Assembly: GCF_011045115.1 (NCBI RefSeq)
Contig: NZ_JAAKZG010000015.1
Coordinates: 1-64,000 of the forward strand
Reading direction: 5' to 3'
Length of the DNA: 64,000 nt
Source of the DNA: Mesorhizobium zhangyense
GTDB taxonomy: Bacteria > Pseudomonadota > Alphaproteobacteria > Rhizobiales > Rhizobiaceae
The notes beneath the pieces are model-generated. The model saw only the letters and a list, made by a program, of their open reading frames with translations, searched no databases and was not told the DNA's origin. Position numbers and translations under genes: made by a program. Below are positions 49,678-58,013 of the stretch, piece after piece (the first letter of the stretch is position 1; each line of letters starts with the position of its first letter).

Positions 49678-50685
49678 TCAATCGACCAGCACGGCGACCA
49701 CTGCCGCGCAATCACCCGGCTTGACCAGCCCCGGAAAATGCCGGGCAGTGAGGATGCCGGAAAGCTTGGCCTTGATCTCGGCCGGCGCCTGCCCGGTGCG
49801 GCCAATAGGATGGATGCGAGCGACCACCTGCCCTGCCTCGACCGCCTCGCCAAGATCGACCAGCGGCTCGATCATGCCTTCGTCCTCGGCGAAGGAAAAA
49901 CAATCGCCAGACGGCATGTCGAGCCATTGCGTCGGCTGGCTTTCCACCGCACCACCGACGATGCCGGCATGGCGAAGCACGTTGAGCGTGCCGCGTTTGG
50001 CGATACGTACGGTTTCGGCTCGCGACGTGCCGCCACCACCCAGTTCGGTCGTGACAAAGATCTTGCCCATTTCCTCGGCGGCGGTGTCGTACATGCCGAC
50101 CGCGTCGATCTCCAGCATGCGCATGGAGAATGGCGCGGAGAACGCTTTTACCGCCGCGAATGCCTGCTCTTCCTGCCTCTTGTCGGGAAGGATGTGGGCG
50201 GCGCAGAACGGAACGAAATCAAGCGTTTTGCCGCCGGAATGGAAGTCGAGAACGATATCGGCGCGCGGCAGCAATTCGCGCTGGAAATAGTCGGCGATCT
50301 TTTCCGTCACCGTGCCGTCGGGGCGACCCGGAAAGCTGCGGTTCATATTGCCCTTGTCGATCGGCGATGTGCGCGTGCCGGCGCGGAAGGCCGGATAGTT
50401 CATCGCCGGCACGATGATGACCGTGCCGGAAACATCCTTTGGGTCGAGCGTGCGGGCGAGGTCAAACAGCGCGATCGGCCCCTCATATTCGTCACCGTGG
50501 TTGCCCCCGGTCAGCAGCGCCGTCGGCCCGCTACCGTTCTTCACCACGGTCAGCGGGATCATCACGGAGCCCCAGGCGGAATCGTCGCGGCTGTAGGGCA
50601 GTCGCAGGAAACCGTGCTGGACGCCGGGTTTGTCAAAGTCGACGGTAGGCGTGATTGGTGAGGGGCGAAGCGTTTTCATGAGCAT
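49678..50685 (-). CDS. doeB: N-alpha-acetyl-L-2,4-diaminobutyrate deacetylase (EutE/DoeB)
   Basis: A 335-residue zinc hydrolase of the succinylglutamate desuccinylase/aspartoacylase family. Zinc ligands lie in GGNHGDEYEG (His/Glu) and IVLDFHSGG (His). It removes the acetyl group from N-alpha-acetyl-diaminobutyrate, the product of DoeA, to give L-2,4-diaminobutyrate. Last gene of the ectoine operon, 6 bp after doeA. Confidence 0.93.
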   Translation of the reverse strand: MLMKTLRPSPITPTVDFDKPGVQHGFLRLPYSRDDSAWGSVMIPLTVVKNGSGPTALLTGGNHGDEYEGPIALFDLARTLDPKDVSGTVIIVPAMNYPAFRAGTRTSPIDKGNMNRSFPGRPDGTVTEKIADYFQRELLPRADIVLDFHSGGKTLDFVPFCAAHILPDKRQEEQAFAAVKAFSAPFSMRMLEIDAVGMYDTAAEEMGKIFVTTELGGGGTSRAETVRIAKRGTLNVLRHAGIVGGAVESQPTQWLDMPSGDCFSFAEDEGMIEPLVDLGEAVEAGQVVARIHPIGRTGQAPAEIKAKLSGILTARHFPGLVKPGDCAAVVAVLVD

Positions 50686-50691
50686 CGCCGA

Positions 50692-51873
50692 TCAATTCTT
50701 CACGAAAAGCTGGCGCGGCACGTTGGACAGGCATTCGACGCCGGTCTCGGTGATCAGGATGCTTTCAGTGATCTCCAGCCCCATCGTTTCCAGCCACAGG
50801 CCGGTCATGAAATGGAAAGTCATGCCGGGCTTCAGCTCGGTCTTGTCGCCGGGGCGCAGGCTCATCGTGCGCTCGCCCCAATCCGGCGGATAGGAAAGCC
50901 CGATGGAGTAGCCGGTGCGGTTGTCCTTGACGATGCCGTATTTCTTCAAAACCGCGAAGAAGGCATTGGCGATGTCCTCGCAGGTGTTGCCGGGCTTTGC
51001 TGCAGCAAGGCCGGCCTCCATGCCCTCCAGCGTCGCCTTCTCGGCATCGAGGAATTCCTGCGTCGGCTTGCCGAGAAAAACGGTGCGCGACAGCGGCAGG
51101 TGATAGCGATTGTAGCAGCCGGCGATCTCGAAGAAGGTGCCCTCGCCGCTCTTCATCGGCTTGTCGTCCCAGGTCAGGTGCGGCGCGGACGCATCGGCGC
51201 CTGACGGCAGCAGCGGCACGATCGCCGGATAGTCGCCGCCGATGCCGTCGACGCCGCGCGTGCCGGCGTCATAGATCTCGGCGACCAGATCGCATTTGCG
51301 CATGCCGACCTCGATCTTGTCGACGATGCGCTGGTGCATGGCCTCGACGATGCGCCCGGCCTTGCGCATATAGTCGATCTCCTGCGTGCTCTTGATCGCG
51401 CGCTGCCAGTTCACCAGCGCTGTCGTGTCGACGAAACGGGCATTCGGCAGATGCTTCTGCAACGCGGCGTAAGCGGCGGCCGAAAACCAGTAATTGTCCA
51501 TCTCGACGCCGATGGTGAGCTTGTCCCAGCCGCGCGACGTAAGCGTTTCGGACAGGAAGTCCATCGGATGGCGCTCGGTCGACTGCACGTAATGGTCGGC
51601 GTAACCGACGATGTTGTCATGCGCGAGATAGGCGGTACGCTTGGCGCCGTTGGCGTCCTGCCCGCGACCGTACCAGACCGGCTCGCCCTGCGGCGGAACG
51701 ATGACCGCCTGATGCACATAGAACGACCAGCCATCATAACCGGTCAGCCACGCCATGTTCGAGGGATCGCTGACGATCAGCAGGTCGACGCCCTTGGCTT
51801 CCATGGCGCGCCGCGTCTTGGCGAGGCGATCCGCATATTCGCCGAGCGAAAATTTGAGGTTTGGTCCGGTCAT
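50692..51873 (-). CDS. doeA: Ectoine hydrolase (EutD/DoeA)
   Basis: A 393-residue pita-bread-fold (M24) hydrolase: creatinase-like N-terminal domain (LLIVSDPSNMAWLTGYDGWSFYV) and C-terminal domain with GGDYPAIVPLLPSGADASAPHLTW and KPGMTFHFMTGLWLE; the canonical metal ligands of aminopeptidase P are partly replaced, as in ectoine hydrolases. It opens the ectoine ring to N-acetyl-diaminobutyrate. Start ATG 51873. Confidence 0.94.
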   Translation of the reverse strand: MTGPNLKFSLGEYADRLAKTRRAMEAKGVDLLIVSDPSNMAWLTGYDGWSFYVHQAVIVPPQGEPVWYGRGQDANGAKRTAYLAHDNIVGYADHYVQSTERHPMDFLSETLTSRGWDKLTIGVEMDNYWFSAAAYAALQKHLPNARFVDTTALVNWQRAIKSTQEIDYMRKAGRIVEAMHQRIVDKIEVGMRKCDLVAEIYDAGTRGVDGIGGDYPAIVPLLPSGADASAPHLTWDDKPMKSGEGTFFEIAGCYNRYHLPLSRTVFLGKPTQEFLDAEKATLEGMEAGLAAAKPGNTCEDIANAFFAVLKKYGIVKDNRTGYSIGLSYPPDWGERTMSLRPGDKTELKPGMTFHFMTGLWLETMGLEITESILITETGVECLSNVPRQLFVKN

Positions 51874-51913
51874 TCTCTGTCGTTTCCTCGTGTTTTTGGG
51901 CCGATGGCCAAAA

Positions 51914-52906
51914 TCAGCTTTCGAAGGTGGTGCCGGCACCTGCCGCCTTGGCGCGGTCGCTTGCCAGCGTGGCGATGGCCGTGTCCTGCACCCCGGTGCC
52001 GGTGAGGTCGGCGACTGTGATGTGCCGATCCGACGCGCGGCCCGGCTTCGCTTTCGCGATCACCTCGCCGAGTTCAGGGAAAGTCCTGCTCTCCTCGACC
52101 AACCCGGCTTTGATCGCATGGTGCAATTCGCCCAGCAGCCGCGTCTGGCTCAGCCTGTCGGCGATATAGAGGTCGGCCTTGGTGATGATCGCCGGATCGA
52201 GTTCGTTCTTGTGCTCCGAATCCGAACCCATGGCGGTGATATGCTGTCCCGGCTCCAGCCATTCGGCTTGCAGGATCGGGCGATCGGAAGGTGTCGTGGT
52301 GACGATGATGTCGGCGCCAGCAACCGCTCTTTCGGCGTCGGGTTCGGCGCGCACCACAATTCCAAGGCGTTCCGCAAATTGTTTGGCCGCGACCTCGGCC
52401 TTGCCCAGATCACGCGCCCAGATCCGCGCTTCCTTGATGGGGCGCACCAATGTCAGTGCCTCAAGCTGCAAGCCGGCCTGAACGCCTGCGCCAAAAATCG
52501 CGGCAACCTGCGAATCCTCACGCGACAGATGCTTGGCCGCAACCGCACCGGCGGCGGCCGTGCGCACGTCGGTGAGATAGCCATTGTCGAGCAACAACGC
52601 CTCGACCAGACCGGTCTGGGCAGAAAGCAGGACCATCATCCCGTTGAGGCTCGGCAGCCCAAGCTTGGGATTGTCGAAGAAGCCGGGGCTGATCTTGATG
52701 GCGAAACCCTCGATGCCCGGCACATAGGCCGTCTTCACATCGACCTCGCCGCGATGCTCGGGTATGTCGAGCCGCAGGATCGGCGGCATGGCGACCGCTT
52801 TTGTCGCCAGCGCATGAAAGGCGTTTTCGACGCAGGCGACCGCTTCCAGATCGAGCGTGACGATCTTGCGCAGATCGGCTTCGGTGAGGATGGTCATGCG
52901 GCTCAT
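51914..52906 (-). CDS. eutC: Ectoine utilisation protein EutC (ornithine cyclodeaminase family)
   Basis: A 330-residue NAD-binding protein of the mu-crystallin/ornithine cyclodeaminase family: IPEHRGEVDVKTAYVPGIEGFAIKISPGF, the Rossmann glycine motif in VAAIFGAGVQAGLQLEAL, and ADIIVTTTPSDRPIL. With EutA and EutB it converts hydroxyectoine to ectoine. Its ATG overlaps the eutB stop (ATGA). Confidence 0.92.
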   Translation of the reverse strand: MSRMTILTEADLRKIVTLDLEAVACVENAFHALATKAVAMPPILRLDIPEHRGEVDVKTAYVPGIEGFAIKISPGFFDNPKLGLPSLNGMMVLLSAQTGLVEALLLDNGYLTDVRTAAAGAVAAKHLSREDSQVAAIFGAGVQAGLQLEALTLVRPIKEARIWARDLGKAEVAAKQFAERLGIVVRAEPDAERAVAGADIIVTTTPSDRPILQAEWLEPGQHITAMGSDSEHKNELDPAIITKADLYIADRLSQTRLLGELHHAIKAGLVEESRTFPELGEVIAKAKPGRASDRHITVADLTGTGVQDTAIATLASDRAKAAGAGTTFES

Positions 52907-53898
52907 GCGGCGATCTCCGCAAACGGGTCGCGCTCGCCGCAGACGATCCTGCGATGCAATTCCATGTCGATGTTGCGCCCGGACAGGACGAGCACCACCG
53001 GCCCGCTCGACGTGATCTTGCCGGCCAGCAGCGCGCCGATGCCGACGGCCGCTGCCCCTTCGATGACCTCGCGCTCGACCGCATAGGCGTGCCGGATTCC
53101 GGCTGCTATCTCGTCTTCGGACAGCAGCACCAGATCGTCCAGTAGGTTGCGGCACATAGCAAATGTCAGGCGATTGTCGAGCCCGATGCCGCCGCCGAGC
53201 GAGTCGGCAAGGCTCTGCATTTCCTCGACCAGAACAGGCCGACCGGCGTCGAAACTGGCCTTCATGGCAGCGCCCCGTTCCATAGAGACGCCGATGATTT
53301 TTGCGGAAGGTTTGAGCCCCTTTACGGCAGCAGCGATGCCGGCTCCAAGCCCCCCGCCCGAAACCGGCACCACCACCGTCGCGGCATCCGGCACGTCGTC
53401 GAGCATTTCCAGCCCGATGGTTCCCTGACCCGCGATGACCGCCGAATGATCGAACGGCGGTACCATCACAAGTTGCCTTTCGGCCACCAGACGGTCAACC
53501 TCTTCTTGCGCGTCGTCCTGGGATTTTCCAACGATTAGTATCTCCGCGCCGAGCCTGCGGATTTCATCGACCTTGTTCTGCGGCACCATGCTGGACATGC
53601 AGATGATCGCGCGAATGCCTTCCAGCGAAGCCGCGTAAGCCAGCGCGCGGCCATGGTTTCCGGTCGATGCGGCCACCACGCCGCGATTCCTTTCATCCGC
53701 CCCAAGTGATGCAACGGCGTTGGAAGCACCGCGCAACTTGAATGCGCCGGTGGTCTGGCGGTGTTCGAGCTTCAGGAAAACCGGCACGCCGGCGATCTCC
53801 GACAACGCCACGGACTGCACGGTGGGCGTGTGGACAACCTTGCCGGCGATGCGTGAACGCGCGGACTGGACGTCGTGAAGGGTTACAAAGTCGGTCAT
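52903..53898 (-). CDS. eutB: Hydroxyectoine utilisation dehydratase EutB
   Basis: A 331-residue PLP enzyme of the serine/threonine dehydratase fold: PLP lysine in TGAFKLRGASNA, the phosphate-binding VPVSGGGLGAGIA and ASTGNHGRALAYAA. It dehydrates hydroxyectoine in the first steps toward ectoine. 6 bp after eutA and coupled to eutC. Confidence 0.93.
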   Translation of the reverse strand: MTDFVTLHDVQSARSRIAGKVVHTPTVQSVALSEIAGVPVFLKLEHRQTTGAFKLRGASNAVASLGADERNRGVVAASTGNHGRALAYAASLEGIRAIICMSSMVPQNKVDEIRRLGAEILIVGKSQDDAQEEVDRLVAERQLVMVPPFDHSAVIAGQGTIGLEMLDDVPDAATVVVPVSGGGLGAGIAAAVKGLKPSAKIIGVSMERGAAMKASFDAGRPVLVEEMQSLADSLGGGIGLDNRLTFAMCRNLLDDLVLLSEDEIAAGIRHAYAVEREVIEGAAAVGIGALLAGKITSSGPVVLVLSGRNIDMELHRRIVCGERDPFAEIAA

Positions 53899-53904
53899 GG
53901 CAAA

Positions 53905-54684
53905 TCAGTCCGCCGCCAGCGGCATGGTCATCAGCCGGCCGAGTTCCGGACGAGCCTTCTCGTCTCCGCACAGGCGCAGGCAGTTCCAGGCACTGGCAAG
54001 ATTGCTGGTAACGACGGGCCTGCCGATAGCGCGCTCGATGTCGGCAGCAACGCCCGCAGCCCGCAGCGCAGTGCAGGAAATGAACAATGCATCAGCATCC
54101 GGCGAGGCGACTTCGCGCGCCAGATCGACGAGCAGCGCCGGCGGAATCCGCGCCATCTCGCGATCATCGTCGAAACCAAGGCAGGTGAAGTTGACGAGTT
54201 CAAAACCGTGGCCGGCGAAATAAGCCGCCATCGACCGGCTCGTCTCGACCGTATAAGGCGTCAGCACGCTGATTTTGCTGACGCCGAGCGCCCGCAGGCC
54301 GCGCACGCTGGCCAAGGTCGGCGTGACGACCGGCACACCCGGCTTTGCCGCCTGAATGGCCGCTGTTATTTCGTCGTCGCCGATCACCGCCGAGGCAGAG
54401 GTGCAGGAATAGCAGATCGCGTCGAGTTCCTCGCCCGGCAGGATCAGCCTTGCACCCTCGGTCAGCGACGGCTGCATCTTGCGCAGGTTTTCCGGCGTCG
54501 TCGGATTGGCGTAATCTATGCGGGCGACGTAGACGCCGATGCGCGGGCCGGCGACCATGCGCTGGAAGTCGACCTCCGATGTGTGGTCGGTGGCAAGCGC
54601 GATCAGGCCGACGCGCTTCGCCATCGGGCGATCGTCGAGCATCGGGCGCGCCTGGCTCATCCTGATTTCGGGCAATGGTTTCAT
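53905..54684 (-). CDS. eutA: Ectoine utilisation protein EutA (Asp/Glu racemase-like)
   Basis: A 259-residue protein of the aspartate/glutamate racemase-maleate isomerase family with both catalytic cysteines, in ICYSCTSASAVIG and LFISCTALRAAG. Its known place in ectoine loci and its pairing with eutB/eutC indicate a role in hydroxyectoine conversion, perhaps epimerisation. Start ATG 54684, five bp after ehuD. Confidence 0.92.
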   Translation of the reverse strand: MKPLPEIRMSQARPMLDDRPMAKRVGLIALATDHTSEVDFQRMVAGPRIGVYVARIDYANPTTPENLRKMQPSLTEGARLILPGEELDAICYSCTSASAVIGDDEITAAIQAAKPGVPVVTPTLASVRGLRALGVSKISVLTPYTVETSRSMAAYFAGHGFELVNFTCLGFDDDREMARIPPALLVDLAREVASPDADALFISCTALRAAGVAADIERAIGRPVVTSNLASAWNCLRLCGDEKARPELGRLMTMPLAAD

Positions 54685-54689
54685 GATCT

Positions 54690-55346
54690 TCAACCTATCC
54701 GCCCATACCGCCGTTCCAGCCAGCGCAAAGCGAAGACCGAGATCAGGCTGATGACAAGGAAGAATACACCGACCATGGTGATCGGCTCGACATAGCGGTA
54801 GCTGGAATTGGCGACGCTCTTGGCCTGGTTCATCAGCTCCAGCACAGTGATGGCCGAGAGCAGCGGCGTTTCCTTGAACATGGCGATGAAATAATTCGCC
54901 AGCGCCGGGATCATCGGCGGCAGAGCCTGCGGCAGGATGATCTGCGTCCAGGTCTGGCGCGCGCTCAGATTGCAGGCCTTCGCCGCCTCCCACTGGCCGC
55001 GCGGCACATTGTCAATGCCGGCGCGGTAAACCTCGGCGGTGTAAGTGCCGTAATGCAGCCCAAGCCCGATCACGCCCGCCACCATCGGCGACAGCGTGAT
55101 GCCGATATCGGGCAGCACATAGAAGATGAAATAGAGCTGCACCAGCAGCGGCGTGCCGCGAATGAACTCGGCGAGAAAGCCGACCGGCCGCGACAGCAGC
55201 TTGTTCGGCGAGCGGCGCGCGAGCGCAATGCCGAGCCCGACGACTGCTGCCAGCACCGAGCCGAGCAACGTTGCCAGAATCGTGATCTTCACGCCCTGGA
55301 TAAGGGTCGGCATGATCTGCCAGACGAAATCCCAATCCCACTCCAT
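54690..55346 (-). CDS. ehuD: Ectoine/hydroxyectoine ABC permease EhuD
   Basis: A 218-residue permease of the polar amino acid type with five helices. The coupling loop for the ATPase is EAAKACNLSARQTWTQIILPQALPPMIPAL. Inner membrane; forms the channel with EhuC. Two bp after ehuC. Confidence 0.93.
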   Translation of the reverse strand: MEWDWDFVWQIMPTLIQGVKITILATLLGSVLAAVVGLGIALARRSPNKLLSRPVGFLAEFIRGTPLLVQLYFIFYVLPDIGITLSPMVAGVIGLGLHYGTYTAEVYRAGIDNVPRGQWEAAKACNLSARQTWTQIILPQALPPMIPALANYFIAMFKETPLLSAITVLELMNQAKSVANSSYRYVEPITMVGVFFLVISLISVFALRWLERRYGRIG

Positions 55347-55348
55347 GG

Positions 55349-56008
55349 TCAGCTCCTCACGCCGTCAAGGCCGCGTGCCATGCGCCGCTCGAGCGCGCGC
55401 ATGCCGTAGGAAATCACGCAGGCGATGGCGAAGTAGAGGATCAATATGGTGGTGAAGGGCACCAGCGTGTTGCCGGTCTGGGCGCGCACCACCTGCGCCT
55501 GAAAGGTCATGTCGGTCAGCGAGATCAGCGAGACGACGGCGGTCGCCTTCAGAAGCTCGATCGCATTGTTGCCGAAGGTCGGCAGCATCAGGAGAAACGC
55601 CTGCGGCAGGATGACATGGCGCATCGCCTGCCAGCGGCCGAGATTGAGCGCAACGCAGGCTTCATACTGCTCGCGGCCGATCGATTGCACCGCGCCGCGC
55701 ACCACTTCGGCACCATAGGCGCCGACATTCAGGCCCAGCGCCAGCACGCCCGCCTGCAGCGGCGTCAGCGTAATGCCCATGAACGGCAGCACGAAATAGG
55801 CCCAGAAAAGCTGGACGAAGATCGAGGTGCCGCGGAAAAATTCGATATAGGTCGTGGCCAGCGCCCGCACCGCCCAGAAGCGCGACAGGCGGCCGAGCCC
55901 CGCGGCAAAAGCCATGACCAGCGCAAGTGCGGAGCCCATCACCGTCAGTTCGACGGTGACGACTGCGCCTTGCAGGATGAGGCCTAGATATCCGGACCAG
56001 TCGATCAT
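55349..56008 (-). CDS. ehuC: Ectoine/hydroxyectoine ABC permease EhuC
   Basis: A 219-residue permease: MIDWSGYLGLILQGAVVTVELTVMG at the start, coupling loop EQYEACVALNLGRWQAMRHVILPQAFLLMLPT, then four more hydrophobic segments. Pairs with EhuD. Start ATG 56008 is preferred over the long upstream extension, which runs through an intergenic repeat. Confidence 0.93.
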   Translation of the reverse strand: MIDWSGYLGLILQGAVVTVELTVMGSALALVMAFAAGLGRLSRFWAVRALATTYIEFFRGTSIFVQLFWAYFVLPFMGITLTPLQAGVLALGLNVGAYGAEVVRGAVQSIGREQYEACVALNLGRWQAMRHVILPQAFLLMLPTFGNNAIELLKATAVVSLISLTDMTFQAQVVRAQTGNTLVPFTTILILYFAIACVISYGMRALERRMARGLDGVRS

Positions 56009-56050
56009 GAATTCAGCGGTTTCCCAGATCGGTGATTTCGCGCGAGCAGC

Positions 56051-56175
56051 TCCTTCTCCCCGTTTACGGGGAGAAGATGCCGGCAGGCAGATGAGGGGCA
56101 GAGCTAGCCTGGCAGAATTGATGCTGCCCCTCATCCGGCCCGTCGAGCCACCTTCTCCCGTGAACGGAGAGAAGG
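56051..56175. repeat. Palindromic intergenic repeat between ehuB and ehuC
   Basis: CTTCTCCCCG (56053-56062) and CGGGGAGAAG (56067-56076) form a tight hairpin, and GATGAGGGGCA (56090-56100) is inverted at 56125-56135, with a degenerate copy of the first hairpin at 56151-56175. A related copy is at 63015-63186. The type is common in rhizobial genomes as I know them. Confidence 0.85.
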
Positions 56176-56185
56176 AAGAGGTGCC

Positions 56186-57040
56186 CTACTTCGCCGCGCA
56201 GAGCTTTTCGCGCGTCGTCGACATCGCGGCCTTGGCCGAGAAGCCGTAGGGCTCGATGATCTTGGCGAATTCGCCCGATTCCTTCAGCTTGGCGAGTTCG
56301 ACATCGAAGGCATCGCGCAGGGCTTCGTCGCCCTTCTTGAAGGCCGCGCCATCGCAATAGACCGGCGCACCGACGACCGGGGCGACGACTTCGAGGCTCG
56401 GATCGTTGGCCTTCTTGACGAGATCGTTGATCGACAGCACCGGCAGCGAATAAGCGTCGATGCGGCCGTCCTGCAGCATCTTCAGGCCGCTCTGGCCGTC
56501 CGGAACAACGATGACGCGGTCACGCGGCACGCCAGCCTCGAGCGCCAGCTTTTCCTCGGTGCCCCCGCCGGGCGCGCCGATGGTGCCCGACGGGTCCTTG
56601 GCAATGTCGGCATAACTCTGGAAACCCTTCGGGTTGCCCTTCTTCAGCAGGAAGGCTTCGGCGTCGCACAGTACGGGCTCGGAGTAAGCGACCGCAGCGC
56701 AACGTTCCGGCTTCATGAAAAGTCCGGCGGTGACGGCGTCATGGCGGCCGGCCTGCAGACCGGGGATCATCGCGCCATATTCGGAGATCGAGGCCACGAC
56801 ATCGGCAACGCCGAGACGCTTGAACACTTCGCGCGCCACGTCGGGCGCCGCACCCGAAACCTTGCCGTCCGCGCCGACCGCGGTGAAAGGCGGCTCGTTG
56901 GCGATGGCAATGCGGGCAAACCCTTGAGCCTTCAGTTGCTCAAGCTTGCTGTCGTCGGCCGATACCGGCCCGGTTGCGACAAAGGCGGCGACGGCGGCCG
57001 CACACGCAGTTCCTGCCAATAAAACTTTGATCTTGTTCAT
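56186..57040 (-). CDS. ehuB: Ectoine/hydroxyectoine ABC binding protein EhuB
   Basis: A 284-residue periplasmic solute-binding protein: signal peptide (VLLAGTACAAAVAAFVATGPVSAD), then FARIAIANEPPFTAVGADGKVSGAAPDVAREVFKRLGV (family-3 SBP start), IPGLQAGRHDAVTAGLFMKPERC with the substrate-site residues and GTIGAPGGGTEEKLA. EhuB binds ectoines for EhuCD. Start ATG 57040. Confidence 0.94.
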   Translation of the reverse strand: MNKIKVLLAGTACAAAVAAFVATGPVSADDSKLEQLKAQGFARIAIANEPPFTAVGADGKVSGAAPDVAREVFKRLGVADVVASISEYGAMIPGLQAGRHDAVTAGLFMKPERCAAVAYSEPVLCDAEAFLLKKGNPKGFQSYADIAKDPSGTIGAPGGGTEEKLALEAGVPRDRVIVVPDGQSGLKMLQDGRIDAYSLPVLSINDLVKKANDPSLEVVAPVVGAPVYCDGAAFKKGDEALRDAFDVELAKLKESGEFAKIIEPYGFSAKAAMSTTREKLCAAK

Positions 57041-57106
57041 AGTTCCCAGCTCCATTCGGTTTCTTGTGGTTTTATTTCGAGCGGCCCCGCCGCCCATGCA
57101 TTGCGG

Positions 57107-57892
57107 TCAGACGCGGTGTCCGGCCGCTATGATCTTTCTGAGGAATGCCTGCGTGCGTTCCTGCTTGGGATGGCGGAAGATGTCGTCGGGCTTGCCCTCC
57201 TCGACAATCTTGCCGCGATCGAAAAACAGAACACGGTCGGCGAAATCATGGGCAAAGCCCATCTCATGCGTCACCAGCAGCATCGTCATGTCGGTCTCGG
57301 CCGCCAGCTTGCGCATGACGTTCAGCACTTCCTCGACCAGTTCGGGATCGAGCGCAGAGGTGACCTCGTCGAACAGCATGATCTTCGGCGACAGTGCCAG
57401 CGCACGGGCGATCGCCACGCGCTGCTTCTGGCCGCCGGAAAGCTGCGCCGGCATCGACTTCGCCTTGTCGGCCATGCCGACCATGTCGAGCAGCTCCATC
57501 GCCCGCTTTTCCGCGTCGGCTTTTTTCACGCCCTTGGTCAGCATCGGCGCCAGCGTGACGTTTTCGATGACGGATTTGTGCGGAAACAGGTTGAACAGCT
57601 GGAAGACCATGCCGATCTTCTGGCGCATTCTGGCCAAATGCCGCTCGTCGGCCGGCAGCAGCTGGCCGTTGCGCTCCATATGGTAGAGATGCTCGCCGTC
57701 GATCTGGATGTGACCGCCATCGATGCTTTCCAGCGTCATCAGGATGCGCAGGATCGTCGTCTTGCCGGAACCGGACGGGCCGATCAGCGCCAGCTTCTCA
57801 GCCGGCTTGACCTCCAGCGAGAGGCCGTCGAGCACCTTGAACGAGCCGAAGCTCTTGGTGATGCCGTCGATCTTGATGATAGGCTGGGACAT
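57107..57892 (-). CDS. ehuA: Ectoine/hydroxyectoine ABC ATPase EhuA
   Basis: A 261-residue ATPase of the polar amino acid importer family: Walker [10 protein letters not shown], signature [15 protein letters not shown], Walker [13 protein letters not shown], switch [11 protein letters not shown]. First gene of the ehu operon; likely promoter region lies between it and enuR with a direct repeat at 57946-57980. Confidence 0.95.
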   Translation of the reverse strand: MSQPIIKIDGITKSFGSFKVLDGLSLEVKPAEKLALIGPSGSGKTTILRILMTLESIDGGHIQIDGEHLYHMERNGQLLPADERHLARMRQKIGMVFQLFNLFPHKSVIENVTLAPMLTKGVKKADAEKRAMELLDMVGMADKAKSMPAQLSGGQKQRVAIARALALSPKIMLFDEVTSALDPELVEEVLNVMRKLAAETDMTMLLVTHEMGFAHDFADRVLFFDRGKIVEEGKPDDIFRHPKQERTQAFLRKIIAAGHRV

Positions 57893-57945
57893 GTGTCTCT
57901 CCTGTTGGGAGAAGCGAATGCCCCGAACGATGGGGAGTTTATGAA

Positions 57946-57980
57946 ATCATGTCAATTCATAAAATAATATCATGACAATT
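57946..57980. promoter_or_regulatory. Direct repeat ATCATG(T/A)CAATT before ehuA, candidate EnuR operator
   Basis: ATCATGTCAATT (57946-57957) and ATCATGACAATT (57969-57980) are 23 bp apart, about two helical turns, between enuR and ehuA. MocR-type regulators bind paired direct repeats with such spacing. The same AT-rich stretch holds TTGACA/TTGTCA hexamers on the minus strand that could serve as -35 elements. Confidence 0.5.
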
Positions 57981-58013
57981 TTTCGAAATATGCTGGATTT
58001 CGAGACGTTTTGC

